This document shows, one piece after another, positions 8,201-17,519 of a DNA stretch of 64,000 nt (its first letter is position 1; each line of letters starts with the position of its first letter). The stretch covers positions 248,001-312,000 of the forward strand of contig MKTX01000007.1 in assembly GCA_001898465.1 (NCBI GenBank). Direction: 5' to 3'. The notes beneath the pieces are model-generated. The model saw only the letters and a list, made by a program, of their open reading frames with translations. It was not told where the DNA came from and searched no databases. The translations under genes and the position numbers were made by a program. Source of the DNA: Sphingobacteriales bacterium 39-19. Lineage in GTDB: Bacteria; Bacteroidota; Bacteroidia; Chitinophagales; Chitinophagaceae.

Positions 8201-9871
8201 TTAATTTGATTCTCCCGGAACATGAGATTTAAGTATGTGAGGAAGATTAACCGTATTGATAAATCCTGGTTTAGAAACGCTTGCATTTGCAAAATTGGAG
8301 ATGGAATAAGAAGCATTGCTTGCATCGGCATTCGTAATATTTTTATCTAAATTCACATCTCTTACGCTATACAAGTTTGTGTTTTGATCGGGTGTAGAAC
8401 CTACTACACTATAAATGGGAGTAAGATCAGAACTGGAAACGGTACCATTCCTGTTTACATCTCCGGGCCACATACCGTATAATGTATTTCCGGGGGCACT
8501 GGTAAATAAAATGGTAGTGGGTGAAGATGATGCTAACGGATTGGTATAAGCATTGGCGGCTATTGAAAAATCATTGGTAAAAGTACCTTGTGCATTTGAA
8601 GCCAGGTTATTGCTCATAATAGCAATATGATTGCGGTGTTTTACTACAAGGAAACCACCCCCTTGTTTTGATATTTCAATGAGTGGTGATGACACACCAT
8701 CCAGATCTACAATATCCCCATTATTTAATAAGAAAGCGGCTTTTCTTCCAATTGTAGAAAGCGCATCCGCATCTGCTCCATCACCAGAACCCGGCTTCCT
8801 GAATTCTAAGAGAACCCAATCTACAATATTGGCATTGGGTATTGAAGCAACTGATTCTGTACCGGGGTAATTGGTAGGCGGCCCGGCGTAAGGTTGTGAT
8901 AATGGTAAAAGGTTTCCACTATTTAAATTCGTTCTCATTAAATCTGTAGCATTATTCCATGCCCCTCTTAAATAGGCTTTGGCATTAAAAGTATATTTTG
9001 CATCTGCCAGTTTCCATTCATTTGTAAGTTCAGCCGCTGTAATGCCAGCATATTCTACATAATTAGAACTTGCATCACGGGTAACAGGCGTTAATTCACC
9101 ATTCCATTCGGAGGATACCAGTTGCCAGGGTACCAACCCTTCTTCTGTATTTGTATTTAACTCAGCATCTGAATAAGCAAACCGAACACTGGCCGTAAAA
9201 CCAGTACCACCGGTTTGCGAAAAAGCAAAATTCCTTTTTACTTCCCTTTCATTTTGAGAAGGGTCGCCACCTGCTGATTGTGGAATCATTGTAACGGTTA
9301 TCTCAGAAGGAGCTGTACCGCCCGTGGTATTTACCCGCATATTAGGCTGGTTGAATACAACAGAGGAATTAGAAACCCAACCGGTTCTCTTTACTTTACC
9401 TATAATTTCATTATTGGCACCAAAATTAAATACAGCCGTGTTGGGCGCTGATAAAAAATAGGCCGGGTTATTAATAGGGTCTGTAGTAAAATTGCCTACT
9501 AAATAATCCAGTACTTTACCTACATTAGCCGATTGAGTTAATTTTACTTCATCTGAATTACTGTTTTTATTCAGCATTAAATAATTAATAGTTGCGCCAC
9601 CGGCCTGTAATGTTACATTACCGGCGCCAGACATAATAATGCTATCTTCTGTGGTTGTAAAATTGTAAGTACCAGTATTTGTAAAATTACCTTGTACCTC
9701 TAATTTACCATCATTGGTAATTGTTCCCGTATTATTGAAAACATCGCCCTTTGAATATAGGTACGCCCCATTCTGTATTTTTATCGTGGCGCCATTATTA
9801 TACAGTTGTGCATCTGCCCCATAACTTAATAATAAGACCATGGCAATACCGGTTATTTTTTTCTGTAACAT
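8201..9871 (-). CDS. Exported protein with dockerin-like calcium-binding repeats
   Basis: This 556-residue protein has a signal peptide ending near AQLYNNGATI. Its N-terminal half is rich in short beta-helix-like turns (NTGTITNDGKLEVQGNFTNTGTYNF). Near the C-terminus are two EF-hand-like loops spaced as in type I dockerins. The first is DVNRNGTVSSSD at D471-D482; the second is DVNLDKNITNAD at D505-D516. Both keep acidic or Asn ligands at positions 1, 3, 5 and 12. I see no type IX sorting domain at the C-terminus. It is the first gene of a two-gene unit with the sorting-domain protein downstream. The repeat call is from motif spacing; binding partner and function are unknown. Confidence 0.8.
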   Translation of the reverse strand: MLQKKITGIAMVLLLSYGADAQLYNNGATIKIQNGAYLYSKGDVFNNTGTITNDGKLEVQGNFTNTGTYNFTTTEDSIIMSGAGNVTLQAGGATINYLMLNKNSNSDEVKLTQSANVGKVLDYLVGNFTTDPINNPAYFLSAPNTAVFNFGANNEIIGKVKRTGWVSNSSVVFNQPNMRVNTTGGTAPSEITVTMIPQSAGGDPSQNEREVKRNFAFSQTGGTGFTASVRFAYSDAELNTNTEEGLVPWQLVSSEWNGELTPVTRDASSNYVEYAGITAAELTNEWKLADAKYTFNAKAYLRGAWNNATDLMRTNLNSGNLLPLSQPYAGPPTNYPGTESVASIPNANIVDWVLLEFRKPGSGDGADADALSTIGRKAAFLLNNGDIVDLDGVSSPLIEISKQGGGFLVVKHRNHIAIMSNNLASNAQGTFTNDFSIAANAYTNPLASSSPTTILFTSAPGNTLYGMWPGDVNRNGTVSSSDLTPIYSVVGSTPDQNTNLYSVRDVNLDKNITNADASNASYSISNFANASVSKPGFINTVNLPHILKSHVPGESN

Positions 9872-10106
9872 TTTTTAATTTTTAAAGTCACCCCCTGGTG
9901 GGTATTTCTACCATGTATAATAATGAATACCAGGTAAGATGTCAATTTTACGTAAGAAACAAAAATATTATTAATATAATTAAAAGTCAATACCCCAAAT
10001 GGGGGTTTTGCGGAGTTAATCTGAAGGATCTTGTGGAAATTGCGGAATTAATACAGAGGATAAGGAATTTTATACGAGATTTGCATAGCAAAAATATGGT
10101 TTTTAA

Positions 10107-11330
10107 ATGGCAATAGAAATAAAAGTTCCCACAGTTGGAGAAAGTATTACCGAGGTAACCCTGGTAAAAATTTTGAAACAAAGTGGCGAATACGTACAAA
10201 GAGACGAAGTAATAGCTGAATTAGAAAGTGAGAAAGCTACTTTTGAGATTAATGCTGAAAAGGCAGGAGCAATACAATGGGTTGCTAAAGAAGGAGATAC
10301 ACTCTCTATTGGGGATGTAGTATGTACCATTGATGAGTCAGCCCCCAAACCTGCACAAGCGGAACCTGCGCCTAATGCACCAGATGCTCCGGCAAATGAA
10401 AAAGTAGCTGAACCGGTAAAATCAGTTGAAAATCAACAAAAAGAAGAAGTAAAAGCGAGCCCTGTGGCGGCTGCCATTATTGCCGATAAAAAAGTTGATA
10501 CAAAATCAATAAAACCATCGGGCAGCCTGGGAAAAATTTTAAAACAGGATGTTATTGATATCCTGGAAAATCCGGGGCGAACACCGGGAACAAACTTATT
10601 TAGCAGGAATGACAGGCCCGAAAAAATGAGTAACCTGCGTAAAACGGTTAGCCGCAGGTTAGTGGAAGCAAAAAATACAACGGCCATGCTCACTACTTTT
10701 AATGAAGTAGATATGGGGCCCATCATGGATATCCGTAAAAAATATAAAGACAAGTTTAAAGAATTGCATGGTGTAAATCTGGGATTCATGAGCTTTTTCA
10801 CGAAAGCCTGTTGCTATGCATTACAACAATTCCAGGCAGTAAATGCCTACATTGATGGGGAGAATATTATTTATCATGAGTATTGTGATATTTCCATTGC
10901 AGTAAGTGCCCCCAAAGGTCTTGTAGTGCCGGTCATACGCAATGCAGAAAGCCTGAGTATGGCAGAAATAGAAGCTGCTGTGGTAGACCTTGCCACCAAG
11001 GCCAAAAACAATAAACTTACATTAGAAGAAATGTCGGGTGGTACTTTTACCATTACCAATGGCGGCGTATTTGGAAGCATGATGAGTACACCCATTATTA
11101 ATTTACCGCAAAGCGCCATACTGGGTATGCATAATATTGTAGAAAGACCCATGGCCGTAAATGGCCAGGTAGTTATAAAGCCTATGATGTATATTGCCCT
11201 CAGCTACGATCATCGCATTATTGATGGGCGTGAATCAGTCGGGTTTTTAGTAAGAGTTAAACAATTATTAGAAAACCCGGAAATACTTCTTTTTGGAAAA
11301 GATCCTATAGAAGCATTACTGGAACTTTAA
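10107..11330 (+). CDS. odhB: 2-oxoacid dehydrogenase E2 (dihydrolipoamide succinyltransferase-like)
   Basis: E2 transfers the acyl group from E1 to CoA through a swinging lipoyl arm. The 407-residue protein has one lipoyl domain (1-76) with the lipoylated lysine K43 in [11 protein letters not shown]. An Ala/Pro-rich linker and a short E1/E3-binding segment (about 130-160) follow. The catalytic domain (about 170-405) carries the [10 protein letters not shown] active-site motif and [20 protein letters not shown], typical of 2-oxoglutarate dehydrogenase E2. The expected sucA gene is not adjacent: upstream is a divergent secreted-protein gene. A different E1 (fused alpha/beta) lies 10 kb away. 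Succinyl transfer is the likely role, not proven. Confidence 0.9.
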   Translation: MAIEIKVPTVGESITEVTLVKILKQSGEYVQRDEVIAELESEKATFEINAEKAGAIQWVAKEGDTLSIGDVVCTIDESAPKPAQAEPAPNAPDAPANEKVAEPVKSVENQQKEEVKASPVAAAIIADKKVDTKSIKPSGSLGKILKQDVIDILENPGRTPGTNLFSRNDRPEKMSNLRKTVSRRLVEAKNTTAMLTTFNEVDMGPIMDIRKKYKDKFKELHGVNLGFMSFFTKACCYALQQFQAVNAYIDGENIIYHEYCDISIAVSAPKGLVVPVIRNAESLSMAEIEAAVVDLATKAKNNKLTLEEMSGGTFTITNGGVFGSMMSTPIINLPQSAILGMHNIVERPMAVNGQVVIKPMMYIALSYDHRIIDGRESVGFLVRVKQLLENPEILLFGKDPIEALLEL

Positions 11331-11437
11331 TTTTTTTTATTGAGCTGTATTGCCCGGGTTCAGCAGCAGTGGCGACGCTCCGTTCAACATTTGTAATTCT
11401 TATTTATCAATATGGCTGTATTCATACAGTCTTTTTT

Positions 11438-12601
11438 ATGAGTCGCTATTTCAATACTATACGCACAGCAGTCTCACTGGTGAATCATTATACCGGTGAG
11501 AAACCATTTGTATTTTACCTGAAAAATTATTTTTCACTTAATAAAAAACATGGCTCCCGGGACAGGAAATTGATCAGTGAACTTTGTTATAATTTTTTTA
11601 GGGTGGGGCATTGCTTTAAGAGCATAGATGAAAACAATATGGCAACTGCTTTTTTTATGTGCAGGGCTACAGGGCATCCTGTATTGGCCGAATTATATCC
11701 TCATCTTAATGAAAGGGTACACGGTACAATGGATGAAAAAGCAAAGCTTGTAAATATTAATCTGCAAAAGATTTTTCCCTTTCAACCTCTTTTAAGCAGC
11801 CACCTGGATGCGAAAGGTTTTACAAATTCACTTTTAAAGCAACCCAACTTTTTTTTACGATGCCGGCCTGATTACTACCAAATAGTGCAGCAAAAATTAA
11901 AGGCACAGCAAATTGAGTATACCGTGTTAAATGAAGAATGTATTTGCTTGCCCAATAAAACAAAATCAAATGATGTTATCTTTTTAAATAAAGAAGCTGT
12001 GGTGCAGGATTTTAGTTCACAACAAGTATTTAACATCGGACTGAACTTATTACAACAAATGCAGCCCTATAGCAAATTAAAAGTATGGGATTGCTGTGCG
12101 GCGAGTGGCGGAAAATCAATTTTGCTTTATGATATTTTACAGGGGCAAATAGAAATTACAGCCAGTGATATACGCCCTTCTATTTTAAAAAATTTACAAA
12201 CCCGGTTTTACCAGGCCGGCGTAAAATCATATCATACCTTTACAGCAGATCTTACAAAACACAGCGATAAACAGCCAAGCTATGATATTATTATTTTAGA
12301 TGCCCCCTGCAGCGGGAGCGGCACCTGGAGCCGGACTCCCGAACAACTTTATTATTTTAAAGAAAGCACACTGGCTCAGTACACTCAAAAGCAATTGCAA
12401 ATAGCGGTGCATGCAGCAGCGCAATTACAAGAAGAAGGTTTGTTTTTTTATATTACTTGTTCTGTATTTAAATCAGAAAATGAAGCCATCGTTAATGCCA
12501 TTGAACAGCAAACGGCATTAAAGTGTATTGAATATAAATATTTACCCGGCTGGAGCCTGGGAGCCGATACTTTATTTACTTCTGTATTTCAAAAGAAATA
12601 A
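11438..12601 (+). CDS. RsmB/NOP-family RNA cytosine methyltransferase
   Basis: The protein belongs to the NOL1/NOP2/Sun family that makes 5-methylcytosine in RNA. The methyltransferase half contains the SAM-binding segment VWDCCAASGGKSILL, the motif DAPCSGSGTWSRTPE with one conserved cysteine, and YITCSVFKSENE with the second cysteine of the two-cysteine mechanism. The N-terminal region resembles the RsmB/NusB-like targeting part. I chose the ATG at 11438 (MSRYFNTIRTAV, 387 residues). An in-frame start at 11369 would add 23 residues unlike the family. The gene converges with the subtilase gene, with stop codons three bases apart. The modified RNA cannot be told from sequence. Confidence 0.88.
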   Translation: MSRYFNTIRTAVSLVNHYTGEKPFVFYLKNYFSLNKKHGSRDRKLISELCYNFFRVGHCFKSIDENNMATAFFMCRATGHPVLAELYPHLNERVHGTMDEKAKLVNINLQKIFPFQPLLSSHLDAKGFTNSLLKQPNFFLRCRPDYYQIVQQKLKAQQIEYTVLNEECICLPNKTKSNDVIFLNKEAVVQDFSSQQVFNIGLNLLQQMQPYSKLKVWDCCAASGGKSILLYDILQGQIEITASDIRPSILKNLQTRFYQAGVKSYHTFTADLTKHSDKQPSYDIIILDAPCSGSGTWSRTPEQLYYFKESTLAQYTQKQLQIAVHAAAQLQEEGLFFYITCSVFKSENEAIVNAIEQQTALKCIEYKYLPGWSLGADTLFTSVFQKK

Positions 12602-12603
12602 AA

Positions 12604-14556
12604 TTATTTTATTAGCTTTTGTATCCATTCTCTTTTTCCATTTGCATAAAAAGCAATACTATAAACTCCTTTTGCCAACTGGTTGGTCGGGATCTTATAA
12701 ATTTGGCTGCCGGGTAACTGGTTATTTTGTACATGCCAAATTTTTTGACCCAATGCATTAAAGAGAACCAATGTTACGCTGGTATTCGCAGTTCTGCTAA
12801 TGATTACCTGGAGCTGATCCTGCAGGGGGTTAGGCCCCATTTTTACACTATTGGCTAAGGGCAGGCAGGATTGAGTATGTGCGATTAAGATAGAATCAAT
12901 TATAAAGCTGGTGTCTCCCTGTACCTGCATTTTAATACGGTAATAAATATTCCCGTTTGGTACTTGTGATAAATCATCTGTAAATGATAAAGATTGGGTT
13001 GCGAAATTTCCCGACCCGGTAAAAGATTTTATTAACTGGTATTCCGGGTCACTGTTTATTTTCCGTTCAATAGCTACATTGATAGAGTTACCGGTTTTAA
13101 TTTGCAATTCACCGGTAACTATACAATCAATTTCCTGCAACTGTGCTTGAAATAATTTTTTTACAAGCAGCGCAAAAGCTTTTTTTACATCGGGTATACC
13201 ATACCCTACCCGGTTATCAGGGTTAGAAAAACGGGAGGCGCTTTGCTGAAGCGCATCAATAATACTCATATTATTTACTTCGGGAAAGGCCTGCCATAAA
13301 CAAGTGCTTAATCCTGCCATATTTGGGCAGGCAAAGGAAGTGCCACTGCCAAATACAGGCATACCGGTACTGGTATTGGCAACTGCTGTCATCAGGCCTA
13401 CAGATGCAACATTGGGCTTTATCCTGTTATCACTACTGGGTCCATAGCTGCTGAAGCCTGCAATATTTCCCAGGCTATCAACTGCACCTACAGCCAATAC
13501 GCTGTCTGCATCCGATGGGGTAGACAGGTAGTGCCAGCTACTGGTACCCTCATTGCCTGCTGCAACTACTACCAGGATGCCTTTTTTAGCTGCCAGGTCT
13601 GCTGCTTTGGCAATCATGGTTGTATTGCCATCCATATTATTATAAGTATAGTTTAATGCAGGATCATCAAAAGTGGTATAACCTAAGGAAACAGAATATA
13701 CATCCACACCCAAACTATCCGCTCTTTCAGCACCCACAGCCCAATTTTGCTCCTCAATAGGATATTCTGAATTTGCATCTTCTGTACGATACAGGTAAAA
13801 CGATGCTTTGGGTGCAGTACCCACAAACATGCCAGGCATATTGGCGGCTATGGTACTTAGGCATTGCATACCATGCTGATGGTCCTCGTTTACACTTTCT
13901 TCATTCTTTACAAAATCCCAGGTGCCCAGAATTTGATTGTTTATTCTGATACTATCGAAGGTGGGTAAATTTTGATAATGGTAAAACCCGGCATCTAAAA
14001 CAGCAATTTGCATTCCCTGGCCCATAAAACCAAGATTGTGGAGAAACTGGCCGTTGTGTATAGCTACCTGGCCATGGCTAAAACCATAATCATACTGATC
14101 AGTAAGCGAAGATTCCGGTGCATCACCGGTGAGTACCTGGTTTTCTGGAATTTCTAAATATTTATTTACAGGTTGTATTGCCCCATTAGTAAATGATGCA
14201 ATGGCAGTACTGCCTGCAACAAAAGGAAATGCGTTTATTTTTGCTAATGCAGCCGCATCCGTTGTTTTTATAGCTACCTGGTTTAGCCATTTAGAATAGT
14301 TTAAAATGGTTACTGCGCCGGCCATGCGAATACTGTCTAAATATCTTTCGGTAACGGGAAGGTCGGTGCTATCCACAGGAATGCCATATTTTTCCCTGCG
14401 TTGAATGGCACGGGAGGTCAAAAAAAGTTGGGGGTTCGCAAGGGAATAACCTGAAAAGGCTTTGTCTTTTAATTTTATTATATAACGGGTAAGTTGGGCA
14501 TTTGCCTGTTGTTGCATTAAAAAACAAATCAAAAAAAAGACAATTATTTTTTTCAT
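12604..14556 (-). CDS. Secreted S8 subtilisin-like protease with type IX sorting domain
   Basis: This 650-residue precursor has a signal peptide (IIVFFLICFLMQQQANA) and a propeptide-like region up to about 150. The S8 catalytic domain has the full triad: D188 in IAVLDAGFYH, H228 in NEDHQHGMQC and S407 in GSGTSFACPNMAG. The oxyanion asparagine is N335 in AAGNEGTS. The C-terminus (about 570-650; MGPNPLQDQLQVIIS, LVLFNALGQKIW, LAKGVYSIAFY) is a type A sorting domain. It should be a surface-attached or secreted endopeptidase. The gene has its own space upstream of a bidirectional hairpin. Substrates are unknown. Confidence 0.93.
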   Translation of the reverse strand: MKKIIVFFLICFLMQQQANAQLTRYIIKLKDKAFSGYSLANPQLFLTSRAIQRREKYGIPVDSTDLPVTERYLDSIRMAGAVTILNYSKWLNQVAIKTTDAAALAKINAFPFVAGSTAIASFTNGAIQPVNKYLEIPENQVLTGDAPESSLTDQYDYGFSHGQVAIHNGQFLHNLGFMGQGMQIAVLDAGFYHYQNLPTFDSIRINNQILGTWDFVKNEESVNEDHQHGMQCLSTIAANMPGMFVGTAPKASFYLYRTEDANSEYPIEEQNWAVGAERADSLGVDVYSVSLGYTTFDDPALNYTYNNMDGNTTMIAKAADLAAKKGILVVVAAGNEGTSSWHYLSTPSDADSVLAVGAVDSLGNIAGFSSYGPSSDNRIKPNVASVGLMTAVANTSTGMPVFGSGTSFACPNMAGLSTCLWQAFPEVNNMSIIDALQQSASRFSNPDNRVGYGIPDVKKAFALLVKKLFQAQLQEIDCIVTGELQIKTGNSINVAIERKINSDPEYQLIKSFTGSGNFATQSLSFTDDLSQVPNGNIYYRIKMQVQGDTSFIIDSILIAHTQSCLPLANSVKMGPNPLQDQLQVIISRTANTSVTLVLFNALGQKIWHVQNNQLPGSQIYKIPTNQLAKGVYSIAFYANGKREWIQKLIK

Positions 14557-14600
14557 TCTTGTTTTAATTTTTTATAAAAATTACCCCTGCTATTTTGGTA

Positions 14601-14632
14601 AATAAAAATGGTTTTGAATGATTTCAAAACCA
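14601..14632 (-). terminator. Terminator after the aminotransferase gene
   Basis: A perfect 10-bp stem, TGGTTTTGAA with TTCAAAACCA (14609-14618 with 14623-14632), is followed on the minus strand by TTTTTATTT. It lies 22 bases after the aminotransferase stop. Confidence 0.7.
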
Positions 14633-14654
14633 AATATTTTTTTTGTAATTAAAT

Positions 14655-15884
14655 TCATGTATTTTGAATATGAGCAGAAACATTGTTTTTATTTGTTCTT
14701 CCCGGGTATTGCTGCAGGGCTTCTTCCAGACAATCCATGGCAATATCAATATCCTGCGCATTTAATACATATGCTAATCTCACTTCATCTTTACCCAGGC
14801 CGGGCGTACTGTAGAAACCGGTAGCAGGGGCGAGCATTACGGTAGCGCCCTGATGGCTAAAAGACTCTAATAGCCATTGGCAAAAAACATCACAATCATC
14901 AATAGGTAGTTTTGCCATTGCATAAAAGGCGCCTCCCGGGTTCGGGCAAAAAACATCGGGCATTTTATTTAGCCTGTTTACCAGTTTATCTCTTCTTAAT
15001 TTATATTCCGCTTTTGTTTTATCGAAGTAATTGTCCGGCAGATCCACAGCAGCCTCACCTAAAATTTGTGCAAAGGAAGGGGGGCTCAGGCGGGCCTGTG
15101 CAAATTTCATGGCAGCATTCAATACTTCTTTATTTTTAGTAATAAAGGCACCAATTCTTCCGCCGCATGCGCTGTATCTTTTACTGATGGTATCCATTAA
15201 TATTACATTTTGTTCAGCGCCCTTTAAATGCATAGCGCTTATATGTTTTCCATCGTAACAAAATTCCCTGTAAGCTTCATCTGCAAATAAAAACAAATCG
15301 TGTTTTATTACAATCTCCTTCAATGTTTCCATTTCAGTTTCACTATACAAATAACCGGTGGGGTTATTGGGGTTACAAATAACAATGGCTTTTGTATGCG
15401 GTGTAATGGCTTTTTCAAATTCTTCAATGGGGGGGAGGGCAAACCCTGTTTCTATGCTGCTTTTAATAGGTACTACTTTTACATCTGCCTGTATGGCAAA
15501 CCCGTTGTAGTTGGCATAAAAGGGTTCGGGAATAATTATTTCATCACCTGCATCCAGGCAGGCCATGCAGCCAAATAAAATAGCTTCACTCCCACCTGTA
15601 GTAACAATAATATCATTGTAATGAATGTGTATATTATTTCTTTCGTAATACTCTACCAATTTGCGGCGATAAGATTCGTTACCGGCGCTATGGCTATACT
15701 CAAGCACTTTAAAATGGCTATGTTTTACGGCATCCAAACAAGATTTTGGTGTTTCAATATCCGGTTGACCAATATTCAGGTGAAAAATTTGTATGCCTTT
15801 CTTTTTAGCAGCTTCGGCATAAGGCACTAGTTTGCGGATGGGCGATGCGGGCATATGCTGCCCTCTTTGGCTTATTTGTAACAT
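14655..15884 (-). CDS. PLP-dependent class I/II aminotransferase
   Basis: This 409-residue fold-type I aminotransferase shows NPNNPTGYLYS (about 171-181), the cofactor aspartate D202 in LFADEAYREF, and the Schiff-base lysine K235 in DTISKRYSACGGRIGAF. The N-terminal SPIRKLVPYAEAAKKKG and HLNIGQPDIETP place it in the AspC/AlaT-like subgroup. Substrates could be aspartate, alanine or aromatic amino acids; sequence does not decide. A -7 element TAACTTTG ends four bases before the ATG, so the message may be leaderless. It lies 37 bases downstream of the trypsin-like protease gene on the same strand. Confidence 0.93.
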   Translation of the reverse strand: MLQISQRGQHMPASPIRKLVPYAEAAKKKGIQIFHLNIGQPDIETPKSCLDAVKHSHFKVLEYSHSAGNESYRRKLVEYYERNNIHIHYNDIIVTTGGSEAILFGCMACLDAGDEIIIPEPFYANYNGFAIQADVKVVPIKSSIETGFALPPIEEFEKAITPHTKAIVICNPNNPTGYLYSETEMETLKEIVIKHDLFLFADEAYREFCYDGKHISAMHLKGAEQNVILMDTISKRYSACGGRIGAFITKNKEVLNAAMKFAQARLSPPSFAQILGEAAVDLPDNYFDKTKAEYKLRRDKLVNRLNKMPDVFCPNPGGAFYAMAKLPIDDCDVFCQWLLESFSHQGATVMLAPATGFYSTPGLGKDEVRLAYVLNAQDIDIAMDCLEEALQQYPGRTNKNNVSAHIQNT

Positions 15885-15888
15885 AAAA

Positions 15889-15896
15889 CAAAGTTA
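15889..15896 (-). promoter_or_regulatory. Bacteroidota -7 element abutting the aminotransferase start
   Basis: The minus strand reads TAACTTTG, matching TAnnTTTG, only four bases before the ATG at 15884. Transcription starting just after it would give a leaderless or nearly leaderless message. Confidence 0.45.
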
Positions 15897-15921
15897 GCAA
15901 AGTGCGTAAACTTTGTCTTAT

Positions 15922-16788
15922 TTATTCTTCATAATATTTTACCTGGTGCTGCTTTAAAAAAGCTTTAATTGTATTGGCATGAATGCATTGCCCTAAGTGA
16001 ATAAAAGAATAATCAGAAACTTTTTTTTGCTTATTTTCTATCCATATTTCTTTATCCTCCATATCGAAACCCAGGTGCAAATGTTTGGTATTAAACTGCA
16101 TACCGCAAATAGTTCCTTTTTCATTAAATAACGGGCCGCCACTTTGGCCCCGTAAGCCGGGTGTACTCATTTCTATGCCATATAAACCATGCTGGGCATC
16201 TCCTAAAAACCGGGTGATCATCCCTTCGATAGGAAAGCGGGGGGAAGCGGTATTGCCTGTATTCAGCCATTCTATATCATCCAGTGAAACATTATACCGG
16301 TAATTATTAAACTCTGGAAAGGGGAACCCCAGGCGGCATAAAAATTTACCTTGTTTTATGCCCTCATCATTCTTTGCAAAATGCGCATAGCTTTTGTAAT
16401 ACGTTTTTTTAAAATCATTGAATTTAATGATGGCGAGATCCAGGGTAGGATGTATATGGGTAGTAAACCCCGTCATGCTATCGATACTATCCACAAAATT
16501 ATTTTTTATCTGTATGATATGATCCTGCCCGTATTTATATTTTGCTTCCAGTTCCTGCAAATTTTTGCCTGCCTTTGTTTCATTTCTAAATTGAATGTAT
16601 TGTTGGTTTATATTTTCAGCATGTAATAGCGACTCCGCAACATGTTTGCAGGTAATGGCGTATCCGTTTTCATTTACAAAAAATAATGTGGCAGCGCCGG
16701 GAATAATATTATTGGACGGGTAAATTCTTAAAATAGAATGAATAGGCCGGGTAAAATCCGAAACCCTTTCAATGGCTTTTACAAACAT
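15922..16788 (-). CDS. Trypsin-like serine protease domain protein
   Basis: This 288-residue protein has a chymotrypsin-fold catalytic triad: H49 in AITCKHVAES, D117 in TLDLAIIKF and S216 in GLRGQSGGPLFNEKG. Small residues before the serine fit a trypsin/HtrA-like peptidase, but there is no PDZ domain. No signal peptide is evident (it starts MFVKAIERVSDFTRP), so it may be cytoplasmic. It starts eight bases after pgl and is probably the fourth gene of the gnd-zwf-pgl transcript, an unexpected partner for that pathway. A stress-related or regulatory protease is a guess. The catalytic residues look intact. Confidence 0.85.
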   Translation of the reverse strand: MFVKAIERVSDFTRPIHSILRIYPSNNIIPGAATLFFVNENGYAITCKHVAESLLHAENINQQYIQFRNETKAGKNLQELEAKYKYGQDHIIQIKNNFVDSIDSMTGFTTHIHPTLDLAIIKFNDFKKTYYKSYAHFAKNDEGIKQGKFLCRLGFPFPEFNNYRYNVSLDDIEWLNTGNTASPRFPIEGMITRFLGDAQHGLYGIEMSTPGLRGQSGGPLFNEKGTICGMQFNTKHLHLGFDMEDKEIWIENKQKKVSDYSFIHLGQCIHANTIKAFLKQHQVKYYEE

Positions 16789-16796
16789 AATTTGCT

Positions 16797-17519
16797 TTAT
16801 AATTTTTGTGCGGCTTCTTTATCTAAAAACCACTGTAAGTTACCTTGTAAAGGGTTAATAAGTTGTGCCGGATATTTTTCACCTTCCGGTTTTCCATGTA
16901 AAATTGTTTTTAACATAGATGATTTGCCGGCTCCACTTACAATAAATACGATTTCTTTTGCCTGGTTAATTAAAGGGAGCGTAAAACTTACCCGGTGCAT
17001 GGCTAATGCCGGTACATACACTTCTTTAACCCACGCTTTTCTTTCCTGTAAAATAGGGGTATGTGGAAACAGGGAAGCGGTATGCCCGTTTTCACCCATG
17101 CCCAATAATATCATTGAAAAAACAGGCTTGCCATCACCAAAAAAATGTTTAAGGGTTTCTTCATACTTCTTTGCGGCGAATGCAGGCTCTAAATTTACCG
17201 GGATTGGAAAAATGTTTTCTTCAGGAATGGGAATATGATCGAGAAATGCTTCTTTTGCCTGGTATGCATTATTTTCCGGATCTGATAATGGGACACAGCG
17301 TTCATCTCCCCAAAATACAAATACCTTATTCCAGTTTATTTTATCACGGTATTCAGGGGTGGTAAGTAATTGGTAAATTTTTAAAGGGGTATTGCCTCCG
17401 GAAAGGGCAATGCTGAACCTGCCCTCTTCTTTTATCGCATGCCGGGCTTTTGTTACAATATTAGCCGCAACAGCATCATTTAATTTTTCCCGGGTTTCTA
17501 AAATGAAAATATCATGCAT
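16797..17519 (-). CDS. pgl: 6-phosphogluconolactonase
   Basis: This enzyme hydrolyses 6-phosphogluconolactone, the second step of the oxidative pentose phosphate pathway. The 240-residue protein is of the DevB/SOL type, with ALSGGNTPLKIYQLL, VFWGDERCVPLSDPENNA and MGENGHTASLFPHTP. I take the ATG at 17519 (MHDIFILETREKL), which overlaps the end of zwf by eight bases, as in tightly coupled operons. A longer reading to 17612 would add 31 unrelated residues inside zwf. The gene sits third in gnd-zwf-pgl. Confidence 0.95.
   Translation of the reverse strand: MHDIFILETREKLNDAVAANIVTKARHAIKEEGRFSIALSGGNTPLKIYQLLTTPEYRDKINWNKVFVFWGDERCVPLSDPENNAYQAKEAFLDHIPIPEENIFPIPVNLEPAFAAKKYEETLKHFFGDGKPVFSMILLGMGENGHTASLFPHTPILQERKAWVKEVYVPALAMHRVSFTLPLINQAKEIVFIVSGAGKSSMLKTILHGKPEGEKYPAQLINPLQGNLQWFLDKEAAQKL

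Noticed and set aside
9898-10116. A 72-codon plus-strand frame upstream of the E2 gene
   Set aside because: It overlaps the E2 start, has no recognisable domain, and sits in the AT-rich promoter region.
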